Positions 34,823 through 42,884 of a stretch of 64,000 nucleotides of DNA are shown here, one piece after another (the first letter of the stretch is position 1; each line of letters begins with the position of its first letter). Source of the stretch: Chryseobacterium sp. Leaf405 (GTDB lineage Bacteria; Bacteroidota; Bacteroidia; Flavobacteriales; Weeksellaceae); assembly GCF_001425355.1 (NCBI RefSeq), contig NZ_LMQN01000015.1:747578-811577 (forward strand), written 5' to 3'. The notes beneath the pieces were generated by a model that saw only the letters and a list, made by a program, of their open reading frames with translations, did not search any database and was not told the origin of the DNA. The position numbers were made by a program, and so were the translations under genes.

Positions 34823-36271
34823 ATGAGTTGTGGATGTAAAACATCCGGCGATTCTGCACATTCTTGCGGTCCCAAGAAAACCGCGAATGGCTGTGAAAAT
34901 GTAAATACCTGTGGTAATAGTTATAAATTAAGTGTTTTTGACTGGCTTTCTAACATCAACAATCCCGCACAGAACAGATGCGATTTTGTGGAAGTTAGAT
35001 TTAAAAATGACAGAAAATCGTTTTATAAAAATGTAAATAATATCCCTTTACATATAGGTAGTGTAGTAACAGTAGAATCGAATTCCGGACACGATGTAGG
35101 TGTGGTAAGTCTCACCGGCGAATTGGTAAAAATCCAGATGAAGAAGAAAAGATCTTCCGAAGAATTAGCCCTTAAAATATACAGACAGGCCAATCAGAAG
35201 GATATTGAAGTCTGGCAGGAAGTAAGAAAAAAAGAAGACAGCGTAAAAATAGAAGCCCGAAAAATAGCACACAGAATTGGTCTTGAAATGAAGATCACCG
35301 ATGTTGAATATCAGGGGGATGCTTCTAAAGTCACATTCTACTATACGGCAGATAACCGAATAGATTTCAGACAGTTAATTAAAGATTACGCATCTACTTT
35401 CAGAACTAAAATCGATATGAAACAGATCGGTTTCAGACAGGAAGCTGCAAAAGTTGGCGGAATAGGATCTTGCGGTAGAGAACTTTGTTGCTCGACATGG
35501 TTAACGGATTTTAGATCTGTAAATACCAACGTAGCCAGATACCAGCAATTGAGTATTAATCCTCAAAAATTGGCTGGGCAGTGCGGAAAACTGAAATGTT
35601 GTCTTAATTATGAATTAGACAGCTACCTTGATGCACTAAGCAACTTCCCTTCTTCTTCTACCATTTTGGACACGGAAAAAGGAAGAGCATTCTGCATTAA
35701 AATCGATGTTTTCAAAAAGAAAATGTGGTTTGCATATGTAGATAGCTCAATGGCTTGGTACGATTTCGATATTGATTTGGTTAAAAAATTAATTGCCAAA
35801 AACAAAAAAGGCGAAAGAACACTTCCTTTAGAAGAGTTGAAGCAGCCGGATACTCCTTTGGCAACGATTGATTTGATTCAGGAAAACAGTGTAGACCGTT
35901 TCGAAAAGAAAAACCGAAACCAGAACAACAAAAACAGAAATCAGAACAGACCAAACAATAATTCTAACAGTCAAAATCAAGGTCAGGGGCAGTCACAAGG
36001 TCAAAAAAGACCAAACAACAGACCTGAAAGACAAGACCGTCCTGAGAGAACAGACAGATCTGAAAGACCTCAGAAGCAGGAAAGACAACAGAACCCTAAC
36101 GCAAATTCTAACAATAACCAACCGAGACCCCAAAAGCCTCAACAGCCAAAAGCTCAGTTGGAAAAAGTAAATACTGCGCCCGCTTCTGACACAGAAAACA
36201 AGCCTCAACAGGCTCCACAAAAGAAGAAATTTAAAAAGAAATACCCTCCAAAAAAAGACAACAATGCGTAA
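34823..36271 (+). CDS. ricT: RicT/YaaT-like PSP1-domain protein
   Basis: 482 aa. Residues 1-35 are Cys-rich (SCGCK, SCG, NGC, TCG). The PSP1 domain runs about 55-290, with GSCGRELCCSTWL near 213-225 and GQCGKLKCCLNYE near 252-264, the Cys sets linked to an Fe-S cluster in RicT homologues. Residues about 355-482 are a disordered tail rich in Asn, Gln, Arg, Pro and Lys. RicT acts in RNA processing in Bacillus; the role in Bacteroidota is not known to me. The gldH start lies inside its last codons, so the two are coupled. Confidence 0.85.
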   Translation: MSCGCKTSGDSAHSCGPKKTANGCENVNTCGNSYKLSVFDWLSNINNPAQNRCDFVEVRFKNDRKSFYKNVNNIPLHIGSVVTVESNSGHDVGVVSLTGELVKIQMKKKRSSEELALKIYRQANQKDIEVWQEVRKKEDSVKIEARKIAHRIGLEMKITDVEYQGDASKVTFYYTADNRIDFRQLIKDYASTFRTKIDMKQIGFRQEAAKVGGIGSCGRELCCSTWLTDFRSVNTNVARYQQLSINPQKLAGQCGKLKCCLNYELDSYLDALSNFPSSSTILDTEKGRAFCIKIDVFKKKMWFAYVDSSMAWYDFDIDLVKKLIAKNKKGERTLPLEELKQPDTPLATIDLIQENSVDRFEKKNRNQNNKNRNQNRPNNNSNSQNQGQGQSQGQKRPNNRPERQDRPERTDRSERPQKQERQQNPNANSNNNQPRPQKPQQPKAQLEKVNTAPASDTENKPQQAPQKKKFKKKYPPKKDNNA

Positions 36272-36728
36272 AATTTTAGGATTATTTACATTTATCCTTT
36301 TCTTTAGCTGTAATTCTTCCTCGGAAGGAGAAACCATCATGAATTCTGTTAACAGTAAATGGAATAAGAAAAGTGAACAAAAATTTAATCTTGAAATTTC
36401 GGATCCTAAAAATCCTAAAAATATTATATTTGTTGTAAGAAATAACAACGATTATCCTTACAGTAATGTGAGGTTTATCGTGAATTTTACCGACCTTCAA
36501 AGTAAGAAAAAGCAAACCGATACGTTAAATTATGTATTGGCAAAACCTAACGGAGAATGGCTGGGCACAGGATTTGGCGACACGAAGGAGACTTTATTTC
36601 AGTATAAACTGAACTATCAGTTTCCGACAAAAGGGAAGTATGAAATCGGAATTTCTCAGGCAATGAGAAACGACAATCTTCCGGGGATCGAAGACATTGG
36701 AGTAAAAATAGAAACGGCTAAACCGTAA
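36264..36728 (+). CDS. gldH: gliding motility lipoprotein GldH
   Basis: 154 aa. A short lipoprotein signal ends in FFSC (Cys about residue 16). The mature part has the GldH pattern: NSKWNKKSEQKFNLEISDPKNPKNIIFVVRNNNDYPYSNVRFIVN and then LNYVLAKPNGEWLGTGFGDTKE. In gliding Bacteroidota GldH is needed for motility and is linked to the type IX secretion/gliding machinery. It overlaps ricT by 8 bases and is 6 bases before a class A PBP gene. Presence does not prove that this strain glides. Confidence 0.9.
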   Translation: MRKILGLFTFILFFSCNSSSEGETIMNSVNSKWNKKSEQKFNLEISDPKNPKNIIFVVRNNNDYPYSNVRFIVNFTDLQSKKKQTDTLNYVLAKPNGEWLGTGFGDTKETLFQYKLNYQFPTKGKYEIGISQAMRNDNLPGIEDIGVKIETAKP

Positions 36729-36734
36729 TTATTA

Positions 36735-39113
36735 ATGGAAGAAAACAGACAAAATACAGGAAACAAAGGGAAAACATTTCCTCTTCCTCCAAAAAAGAAA
36801 AATACCGCTTGGAAAAGATGGGTTAAATTGATCTGGATCGGATTTATTGCTGTAGTTTTAGGAATTTCAGGACTTTTCTTTGCCGTTTCCCAAGGTTTTC
36901 TTGGGGAAATGCCGGATGTAAAAGAACTTGAAAGCCCGGATATTTATGTGGCTTCAGAAATTTATTCTTCAGACGGCGTGCTGTTGGGTAAGTTTGAGAA
37001 AGAAAAAACGCAGCCTATTATCTATAAGGATCTTCCTCCTTTTTTAATTTATGCATTGCAGGCTAAAGAAGATGAACGTTTCAAAGAACACTCCGGAATC
37101 GATTTGCAATCTGTTGCCAGAGCTGTTGCCTTTGGCGGTGGACGTGGTGGAGGTTCTACTATCACTCAGCAGCTGGCAAAACTTCTTTTTACAGGAAAGA
37201 GAGCTGATAACAAATTTAAAGCTGTTTTCCAAAAGCTGAAAGAATGGGTTGTGGCTGTAAGTCTTGAAAAAAGATACACGAAAGAAGAAATCATCACTCA
37301 ATACTTCAACAAGTTTGACTTTTTATACAATGCAAACGGGATTGAAATGGCTTCGAAGATTTATTTCAACAAAAAAACTTCTGAGCTTACCTTACCGGAA
37401 GCAGCAATGTTTGTTGCCATGCTTGAAAATCCTGTAAAAAACAATCCGATGAGAAACCCTGAGAGAGCAAAATCCAGAAGGGATGTAGTATTGGATCAGA
37501 TGTTGAAAACAGGGTATATCGATCAAGCAACTTTCGAAAAAGCAATAGCGACCGCAATTACTTTAGATTATCATCCGGTTAAAAGCATTAATGACGATTA
37601 TTCTGCATATTACAAGTTTTATCTAAAAAAGGAAATCGATCAATATCTTAGTGATTACGAAAAAGAAAACGGCAAAAAGCTGAATCTTTACAAAGACGGT
37701 TTAAAAATATTTGTAACGCTTGATTCCAGAATGCAAAAATATGCAGAGGATGCGATCAGAGAGCATTTAACTGATCTTCAAAAGAGATTCGACGCAGAGC
37801 AAAGAGGCAGAAAAAATTGGCCATTCTATTATGTGAATGATAAACAGATCAATAGCATCATGCTTCAGGCAATGAAAAGAACGGGGCGTTATAAGCAATT
37901 GGCAGCTGCCGGAGTTTCTGAAGATTCTATTATGATGGAATTCAAAAAACCGGTAAAAACATCTCGTTTTACATGGGCAGGAGAAGAAGAGGTAGAAATG
38001 TCCCCTTGGGATTCTATCAGATGGCATAAAAAAGTTGCTCAGGCAGGATTAATGTCAGTTTCTCCGGGATCTGGCGAAATCAAAGCTTGGGTTGGAGGTA
38101 TCGATTGGCAGCATTTCCAGTACGATCACATCAAGCAAGGAAAAAGACAGGTTGGATCAACATTTAAACCTTTCGTATATGCAACAGCAATTATGAAATT
38201 GGGAATGACACCTTGTTCTGTAGTTTCTAATGCAAGTTTCAACAAAGGAACCTATCACGTTCCCGGAAGAGGCGGAATGCTTACCTTAAAAGATGCACTG
38301 GCACACTCTCAGAACCCTGTTGCACTACGTCTTGCTGAAATGGCGGGAACGCAAAGTGTCATCCAGACAGCGAGAGATCTTGGAGTAACAGAAGATATTT
38401 CTACAAGTTTACCGATGGCATTAGGTTCATCAGATATTACCATCTACGAAATGGTAGGTGCTTACAGTACTTTTGCCAACTACGGTAACTACAACAAACC
38501 GGAAATGATCTGGAGAATTGAAGACGCCAACAGTAGAGTAATTAAAGAAGTAAATGTAGAACCGAAAGAAGTAATGAACCCGCTATACGCTTACACCATG
38601 ATTGAATTGATGAAAGGCGTGGCACAATTCGGTACAGCTTCAGGAGAATTAGGAAGAAAAGGAATTTCAAAAGAAATAGAGATTGCCGGTAAAACAGGAA
38701 CTACTCAGAATAACTCAGACGGTTGGTTTATGGGAATTGTACCAAAACTGGCAACCGGAGCATGGGTTGGATGGGAAGACAGAGCTACCCACTTCCTAGG
38801 GACAGGAGAAGGTCAGGGTGCGAAAATGGCTTTACCAATCTGGGCGATTTACATGAAGAAAGTCTGGGCAGATAAAAGCTTAGGCGTTTTACCAAGCGAC
38901 AAATTCGTAAAACCATCAGAATGGAAAGACGGATGTGCCAACCTTAAAGGCTTAGGCTCAGGATATGGTGATGACGGTGGATTACAAACAATCGATGAAA
39001 TTAAAAATCCAAGACCTGCAGATCCTGGCGGAACCAAAACTCCGGGTAAAAAAGAAGATAACGTGAATGACAATCTGAACACAAGCGACGATATAGATTT
39101 CAATAATAAATAA
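36735..39113 (+). CDS. class A penicillin-binding protein (PBP1A)
   Basis: 792 aa, bifunctional wall synthase. One membrane helix (about 28-50); GT51 glycosyltransferase domain with EDERFKEHSGID near residue 111-122 (catalytic Glu) and GGSTITQQLAK. The transpeptidase domain has SxxK in GSTFKPF near 474, SxN in SQNP near 525 and KTG in GKTGTTQ near 652. The C-terminal 40 residues are polar and disordered. It follows gldH by 6 bases and ends at a terminator. Transpeptidase part is inhibited by beta-lactams in this family. Confidence 0.94.
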   Translation: MEENRQNTGNKGKTFPLPPKKKNTAWKRWVKLIWIGFIAVVLGISGLFFAVSQGFLGEMPDVKELESPDIYVASEIYSSDGVLLGKFEKEKTQPIIYKDLPPFLIYALQAKEDERFKEHSGIDLQSVARAVAFGGGRGGGSTITQQLAKLLFTGKRADNKFKAVFQKLKEWVVAVSLEKRYTKEEIITQYFNKFDFLYNANGIEMASKIYFNKKTSELTLPEAAMFVAMLENPVKNNPMRNPERAKSRRDVVLDQMLKTGYIDQATFEKAIATAITLDYHPVKSINDDYSAYYKFYLKKEIDQYLSDYEKENGKKLNLYKDGLKIFVTLDSRMQKYAEDAIREHLTDLQKRFDAEQRGRKNWPFYYVNDKQINSIMLQAMKRTGRYKQLAAAGVSEDSIMMEFKKPVKTSRFTWAGEEEVEMSPWDSIRWHKKVAQAGLMSVSPGSGEIKAWVGGIDWQHFQYDHIKQGKRQVGSTFKPFVYATAIMKLGMTPCSVVSNASFNKGTYHVPGRGGMLTLKDALAHSQNPVALRLAEMAGTQSVIQTARDLGVTEDISTSLPMALGSSDITIYEMVGAYSTFANYGNYNKPEMIWRIEDANSRVIKEVNVEPKEVMNPLYAYTMIELMKGVAQFGTASGELGRKGISKEIEIAGKTGTTQNNSDGWFMGIVPKLATGAWVGWEDRATHFLGTGEGQGAKMALPIWAIYMKKVWADKSLGVLPSDKFVKPSEWKDGCANLKGLGSGYGDDGGLQTIDEIKNPRPADPGGTKTPGKKEDNVNDNLNTSDDIDFNNK

Positions 39114-39133
39114 TTTCTCTTGTAGAAATACAC

Positions 39134-39170
39134 AAGACCTTTCAATAATTTGGAAGGTCTTTTCTTTTAT
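39134..39170 (+). terminator. terminator after PBP1A
   Basis: AAGACCTT (39134-39141) pairs with AAGGTCTT (39154-39161), with extra inner pairs, then TTTTCTTTT. Confidence 0.8.
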
Positions 39171-39176
39171 AATTAA

Positions 39177-39184
39177 TACCTTTG
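39177..39184 (+). promoter_or_regulatory. selO promoter box
   Basis: TACCTTTG matches TAnnTTTG and ends 4 bases before the selO ATG, so the message would be leaderless or nearly so. Confidence 0.45.
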
Positions 39185-39188
39185 ATCT

Positions 39189-40730
39189 ATGAATATTGAA
39201 AAAATAACACAACCCTTTATAAAAATATTTCCCGGAGACTTCTCAGGAAATCTCATGCAGAGAAATACACCGAAAGTTTTATTTTCCACCGTTTCACCTG
39301 TGGGTTTTGACAATCCCAAACTGATTGCATTTAATGAAAAACTTTCACAGGAAATCGGACTTGGAACATTTGAGGAAAAAGATCTGAATTTTTTAGTAGG
39401 AAACAATCTTCCAGAAAACATTAAAACCTACTCAACTGCCTACGCCGGACATCAGTTTGGAAACTGGGCAGGACAATTAGGTGATGGAAGAGCTATTCTT
39501 GCCGGAGAAATCACTAATGATTCAGGGCAGAGAAACGAAATTCAATGGAAAGGAGCCGGAGCAACACCTTATTCCAGAAATGCCGACGGAAGAGCGGTTT
39601 TAAGATCATCTGTTCGCGAATATCTGATGAGCGAAGCCATGTTCCATTTAGGCGTTCCGACAACAAGAGCGCTGAGCTTAGCTTTCACAGGAGAAGATGT
39701 AGTAAGAGATATCATGTACAGCGGAAATCCTCAATATGAAAAAGGAGCTGTTGTGGTAAGAACAGCAGAAAGTTTTCTCCGTTTTGGTCATTTTGAATTG
39801 ATATCTTCCCAACAGGAGCATAAAACATTACAGGAACTTGTTGATTTTACGATTGAAAATTATTTTAAAGAAATCACTTCAGAAGGCAGTCAGAAATACA
39901 AAGACTTTTTTGAAAATGTCTGCAGAAAAACAGCCGATTTGATGGTTGAATGGTACAGAGTAGGATTTGTGCACGGTGTAATGAATACCGATAATATGTC
40001 GATTCTTGGTTTGACAATCGATTACGGACCTTATTCGATGATGGATGAATACGATTTAAATTTTACCCCCAATACAACCGATCTTCCCGGAAGAAGATAT
40101 GCTTTCGGAAAACAGGGACAGATTTCACAATGGAATCTTTGGCAATTGGCAAATGCCCTTCATCCAATAATTAAAGATGAAAAATTTTTAGAAGATATTT
40201 TGAATGATTTCGGAAGTTATTTCTGGGAATCTCATGACAGAATGCTTTGCAGAAAATTCGGTTTTGACCAACTGCTGACGAGTGATGAAAAATTCTTCAC
40301 GAGCTGGCAGAGCATAATGCAGGATTTACAGTTAGATTATACTTTATTTTTTAATGAGTTGGGAAAATATGATGATCAAAAAGACTTAAGGGATCAGTTT
40401 GAAAATGTTTCTTATACTTTTTTAAATGAAGAAAAATTATCAAGGTTGCAGGATTTTATAAAATCATATCAATCGAGATTGGAAAAAAATATTATTTCAA
40501 AGGAAAAATCTTTAGAGATAATGCACAAAACAAATCCGAGATTTATCTTAAGAAATTATCTTCTGTATCAGTGTATCGAAGAAATCAACGAAGGAAAAAC
40601 CGAAATGCTGGATAAATTAACGCACGCATTAGAAAATCCGTACCATACGATTTATCCTGAATTTTCAGCAAAAAGACCTTCAGACTATGACGACGTTTCC
40701 GGATGTTCAATGCTTTCCTGCAGCTCTTAA
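39189..40730 (+). CDS. selO: SelO/YdiU-family protein adenylyltransferase
   Basis: 513 aa, normal length. A pseudokinase-fold enzyme that transfers AMP to Ser, Thr or Tyr of target proteins and is linked to redox stress. Conserved parts are AYAGHQFGNWAGQLGDGRAILAGE (about 79-102), EIQWKGAGATPYSRNADGRAVLRSS (about 117-141), FVHGVMNTDNMSILG (about 260) with the metal-binding Asn/Asp pair, and DYGPYSMMDEY. The C-terminus CSMLSCSS ends with a Cys where the animal protein carries selenocysteine. Monocistronic, with own promoter and terminator. Confidence 0.93.
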   Translation: MNIEKITQPFIKIFPGDFSGNLMQRNTPKVLFSTVSPVGFDNPKLIAFNEKLSQEIGLGTFEEKDLNFLVGNNLPENIKTYSTAYAGHQFGNWAGQLGDGRAILAGEITNDSGQRNEIQWKGAGATPYSRNADGRAVLRSSVREYLMSEAMFHLGVPTTRALSLAFTGEDVVRDIMYSGNPQYEKGAVVVRTAESFLRFGHFELISSQQEHKTLQELVDFTIENYFKEITSEGSQKYKDFFENVCRKTADLMVEWYRVGFVHGVMNTDNMSILGLTIDYGPYSMMDEYDLNFTPNTTDLPGRRYAFGKQGQISQWNLWQLANALHPIIKDEKFLEDILNDFGSYFWESHDRMLCRKFGFDQLLTSDEKFFTSWQSIMQDLQLDYTLFFNELGKYDDQKDLRDQFENVSYTFLNEEKLSRLQDFIKSYQSRLEKNIISKEKSLEIMHKTNPRFILRNYLLYQCIEEINEGKTEMLDKLTHALENPYHTIYPEFSAKRPSDYDDVSGCSMLSCSS

Positions 40731-40756
40731 TTGTAACAGGAATTAAATTCAATCAT

Positions 40757-40795
40757 AAAACTCATCAATATTGGTGAGTTTTTATTTTATTTTTG
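40757..40795 (+). terminator. selO terminator overlapping next promoter
   Basis: A stem of up to 12 pairs (one G-T) is formed by 40757-40768 with 40771-40782 (AACTCATC...GGTGAGTT), then TTATTTTATTTTTG. The T-rich tail includes a TATTTTTG promoter box at 40788-40795 for the next gene. Confidence 0.72.
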
Positions 40796-40811
40796 CAGAA
40801 ACTTTTAGCAA

Positions 40812-42086
40812 GTGTCAAAGTTCAAAACAAAATTTATCAATTTCTTCAAACTTATCTTTCCTTCAACGGGGATAGAATTGGTCGTTTTCCTTTTCTTTCT
40901 GGTTGTTTACGGATATTTGGGATCTTATATTGCTATTCATTACAAAATAATCTTCGACGGCAGAATTCCCTGGGATGCTTATTTCAGTTTTGATAATAAG
41001 TCGATCGTTATGAACGGCGGAAGTTTCGAAAGACATCCCCTTTCCTATTATTTTTTCAATTGGATCAGAGAATTGGCGCTGTTTTTCTCCGATGGAAAAA
41101 TGGACGGGAATTTCCGTTTTGCGTTGGCTTGGTTCAGCAATATTGTAGTAAGTTTAAGTGTGCTTCAGGTATTCAAATATTTGAAAAATATCATTCAGCT
41201 TCCGTTACTGATAAGCATTTTACTGATTTTATTTTTCGGATCATTTTCAACCACCATTTTACTTTCCTTCACTCCGGAAAATTTCACCTATACCCTATTT
41301 TTACTTACTTTATTCAATCATTATTCGGCGATAAAATTAAAGAAAGAAGAAAAAATCCCTGCGCTGGCATTGGCATTTGCTGGAATTACAATTGGTGGAT
41401 TAACAGTAACTAATATTGTTAAAGCATTCATTCCAGTAGCTTTTGAAAAAGATTTGTTCAAAAATTGGAAGAAACTTGGTAATGCAGCTTTCAGAGTTAT
41501 TTTTACGTGTATCTGCTTCGTTTTATTATATCTGAATCGAATTGATTTTAAATATGAAAATATTTTCAATAAAACCAGTGAGCAGTACGAAAAATTCTCT
41601 AATGTAAATTCAACCCCGACTTGGGACATGATACTTTCTTACTTTTTTGGAGGAAATATTCTGTTCTCCAATTTCCTTATCCGTGACAAACACAATATGA
41701 AGGGTTACGATTATAAAGGTATTATTATGGACGTTTATTCATCATGGATTCCCTATATTTTTATTGCTCTTTTATTAGGTTTGATTTTTTGGAGTTATTT
41801 CAGAAACTTCAAGAGTAAATTGGTGCAGGTTATTATGATTTCATTTGTCTTTGATATTATCATTCATTGTATAATGAGATTCGGGCTGCATACCTCTTAT
41901 ATCTACGGCGGACACTTTGTTTTTGTATATCCCGTTTTGTTAGGATGGCTTTTTTACTCTTACAAAGAATCACCAAAAATGATCTCTTTTTTAACAGTGC
42001 TTTTCTGTATTATGTTCATTTATTTAGCAACAAATAATTATCTGAGAATGACAGAATTTTTCTGGTTTTTAAATCAATATTATTAA
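40812..42086 (+). CDS. polytopic membrane protein, unknown function
   Basis: 424 aa with about nine to ten membrane helices, the first near 20-42. An early periplasmic loop holds DGRIPWDAYFSFDNKS and RHPLSYYFF, an arrangement (acidic residues after the first helix, then a His-Pro motif) like GT-C glycosyltransferases or the DUF6080 group; I cannot name it with confidence. The start is GTG at 40812: an in-frame TAG precedes it by one codon, and the next Met falls beyond the first helix. Monocistronic. Confidence 0.65.
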   Translation: MSKFKTKFINFFKLIFPSTGIELVVFLFFLVVYGYLGSYIAIHYKIIFDGRIPWDAYFSFDNKSIVMNGGSFERHPLSYYFFNWIRELALFFSDGKMDGNFRFALAWFSNIVVSLSVLQVFKYLKNIIQLPLLISILLILFFGSFSTTILLSFTPENFTYTLFLLTLFNHYSAIKLKKEEKIPALALAFAGITIGGLTVTNIVKAFIPVAFEKDLFKNWKKLGNAAFRVIFTCICFVLLYLNRIDFKYENIFNKTSEQYEKFSNVNSTPTWDMILSYFFGGNILFSNFLIRDKHNMKGYDYKGIIMDVYSSWIPYIFIALLLGLIFWSYFRNFKSKLVQVIMISFVFDIIIHCIMRFGLHTSYIYGGHFVFVYPVLLGWLFYSYKESPKMISFLTVLFCIMFIYLATNNYLRMTEFFWFLNQYY

Positions 42087-42110
42087 AAAATACCATCATT
42101 TAAATCATAA

Positions 42111-42140
42111 AAAAGCTGAGAAAATAATTTCTCAGCTTTT
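42111..42140. terminator. bidirectional terminator
   Basis: A 13-bp stem, 42111-42123 with 42128-42140 (AAAAGCTGAGAAA/TTTCTCAGCTTTT), has a 4-nt loop; T-rich on both sides. Serves the membrane-protein gene (plus) and the SPOR gene (minus). Confidence 0.85.
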
Positions 42141-42161
42141 TATTTTTATATCAGATACATT

Positions 42162-42701
42162 TTATTTTGCCTCTGCACAGAAAATTCGGTATTGTACCGG
42201 TATTGCCGATTTAAAGTATTCTTTTACTTTAGAAATATCAGATGCCGCACTTTGTTTGGTGAAATAACTTCCCGCTAAAATTTTGTAATTCGGTCTTAAA
42301 GAAGCATCCGTTTCAACCTTTAAGTTTGGAAATCTTTTTCTGAAATAGGCTTTCACTTCATTTGCCTCTTCATTACTCTTAACGGTAGTGATCTGAATTT
42401 TATATCCCAAAATTCTAGGATTTTTTCTGCAAATTTCCGCATTTGTTAATTCTCTGCTCGGCACATATATTTTTGCAGGTTTAGAATATCCACCATCTTC
42501 ATCAATATCTCTTGAAGTTGTAGATACTGCCACTTTTGAGCATTTGTCTTCAACGCTTTCCAAGGCAGCATTTACCTTAGAATCCATCGTCATGACCAAT
42601 TCTGTTCCGCTTAATGTGTCTTTTTTTACAACCTGTTGGGCTTCAACAGTATAAAACCCAAATAATGATAATACCGAAATTATTTTAATCAAATTTCTCA
42701 T
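42162..42701 (-). CDS. secreted SPOR-domain protein
   Basis: 179 aa with a signal peptide of about 21 residues. The C-terminal SPOR domain (about 98-175) has the usual repeat: YKIQITTVKSNEEANEVKAYFRKRFPNLKV, then YKILAGSYFTKQSAASDISKVKEYF. SPOR domains bind glycan strands lacking stem peptides at division sites. The middle region (25-95) has three Cys and no known motif. It has a strong promoter: a minus-strand TTTG at 42745-42748 and TAAATTTG at 42717-42724, 20 bases apart. Confidence 0.85.
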   Translation of the reverse strand: MRNLIKIISVLSLFGFYTVEAQQVVKKDTLSGTELVMTMDSKVNAALESVEDKCSKVAVSTTSRDIDEDGGYSKPAKIYVPSRELTNAEICRKNPRILGYKIQITTVKSNEEANEVKAYFRKRFPNLKVETDASLRPNYKILAGSYFTKQSAASDISKVKEYFKSAIPVQYRIFCAEAK

Positions 42702-42716
42702 TTAAACTTGTTTCCG

Positions 42717-42748
42717 CAAATTTATACAAATTAAAAAATTATACCAAA
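42717..42748 (-). promoter_or_regulatory. SPOR gene promoter (-33 and -7)
   Basis: Minus-strand TTTG (42745-42748), a 20-base spacer, then TAAATTTG (42717-42724), ending 15 bases before the ATG. One of the two best-formed promoters in the window. Confidence 0.6.
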
Positions 42749-42830
42749 CAGAGTTATTTAGAATAATTACAAATTAAACAGAAATGACATATCCCCCTCC
42801 CATAAGCCGTTAAATTCCTGTTAAAAATAT

Positions 42831-42838
42831 TATTTTTG
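42831..42838 (+). promoter_or_regulatory. act operon promoter box
   Basis: TATTTTTG matches TAnnTTTG, 46 bases before the actA ATG. No clear -33 TTG at the right distance. Confidence 0.45.
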
Positions 42839-42884
42839 CGGGATTGATTGAATGTTCAATATTTACTAACATAAGATAATTTAA

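Noticed and set aside
35993..36448. 151-aa reverse ORF across ricT/gldH
   Set aside because: Leu/Arg/Phe-rich antisense of the low-complexity ricT tail; not a credible protein.
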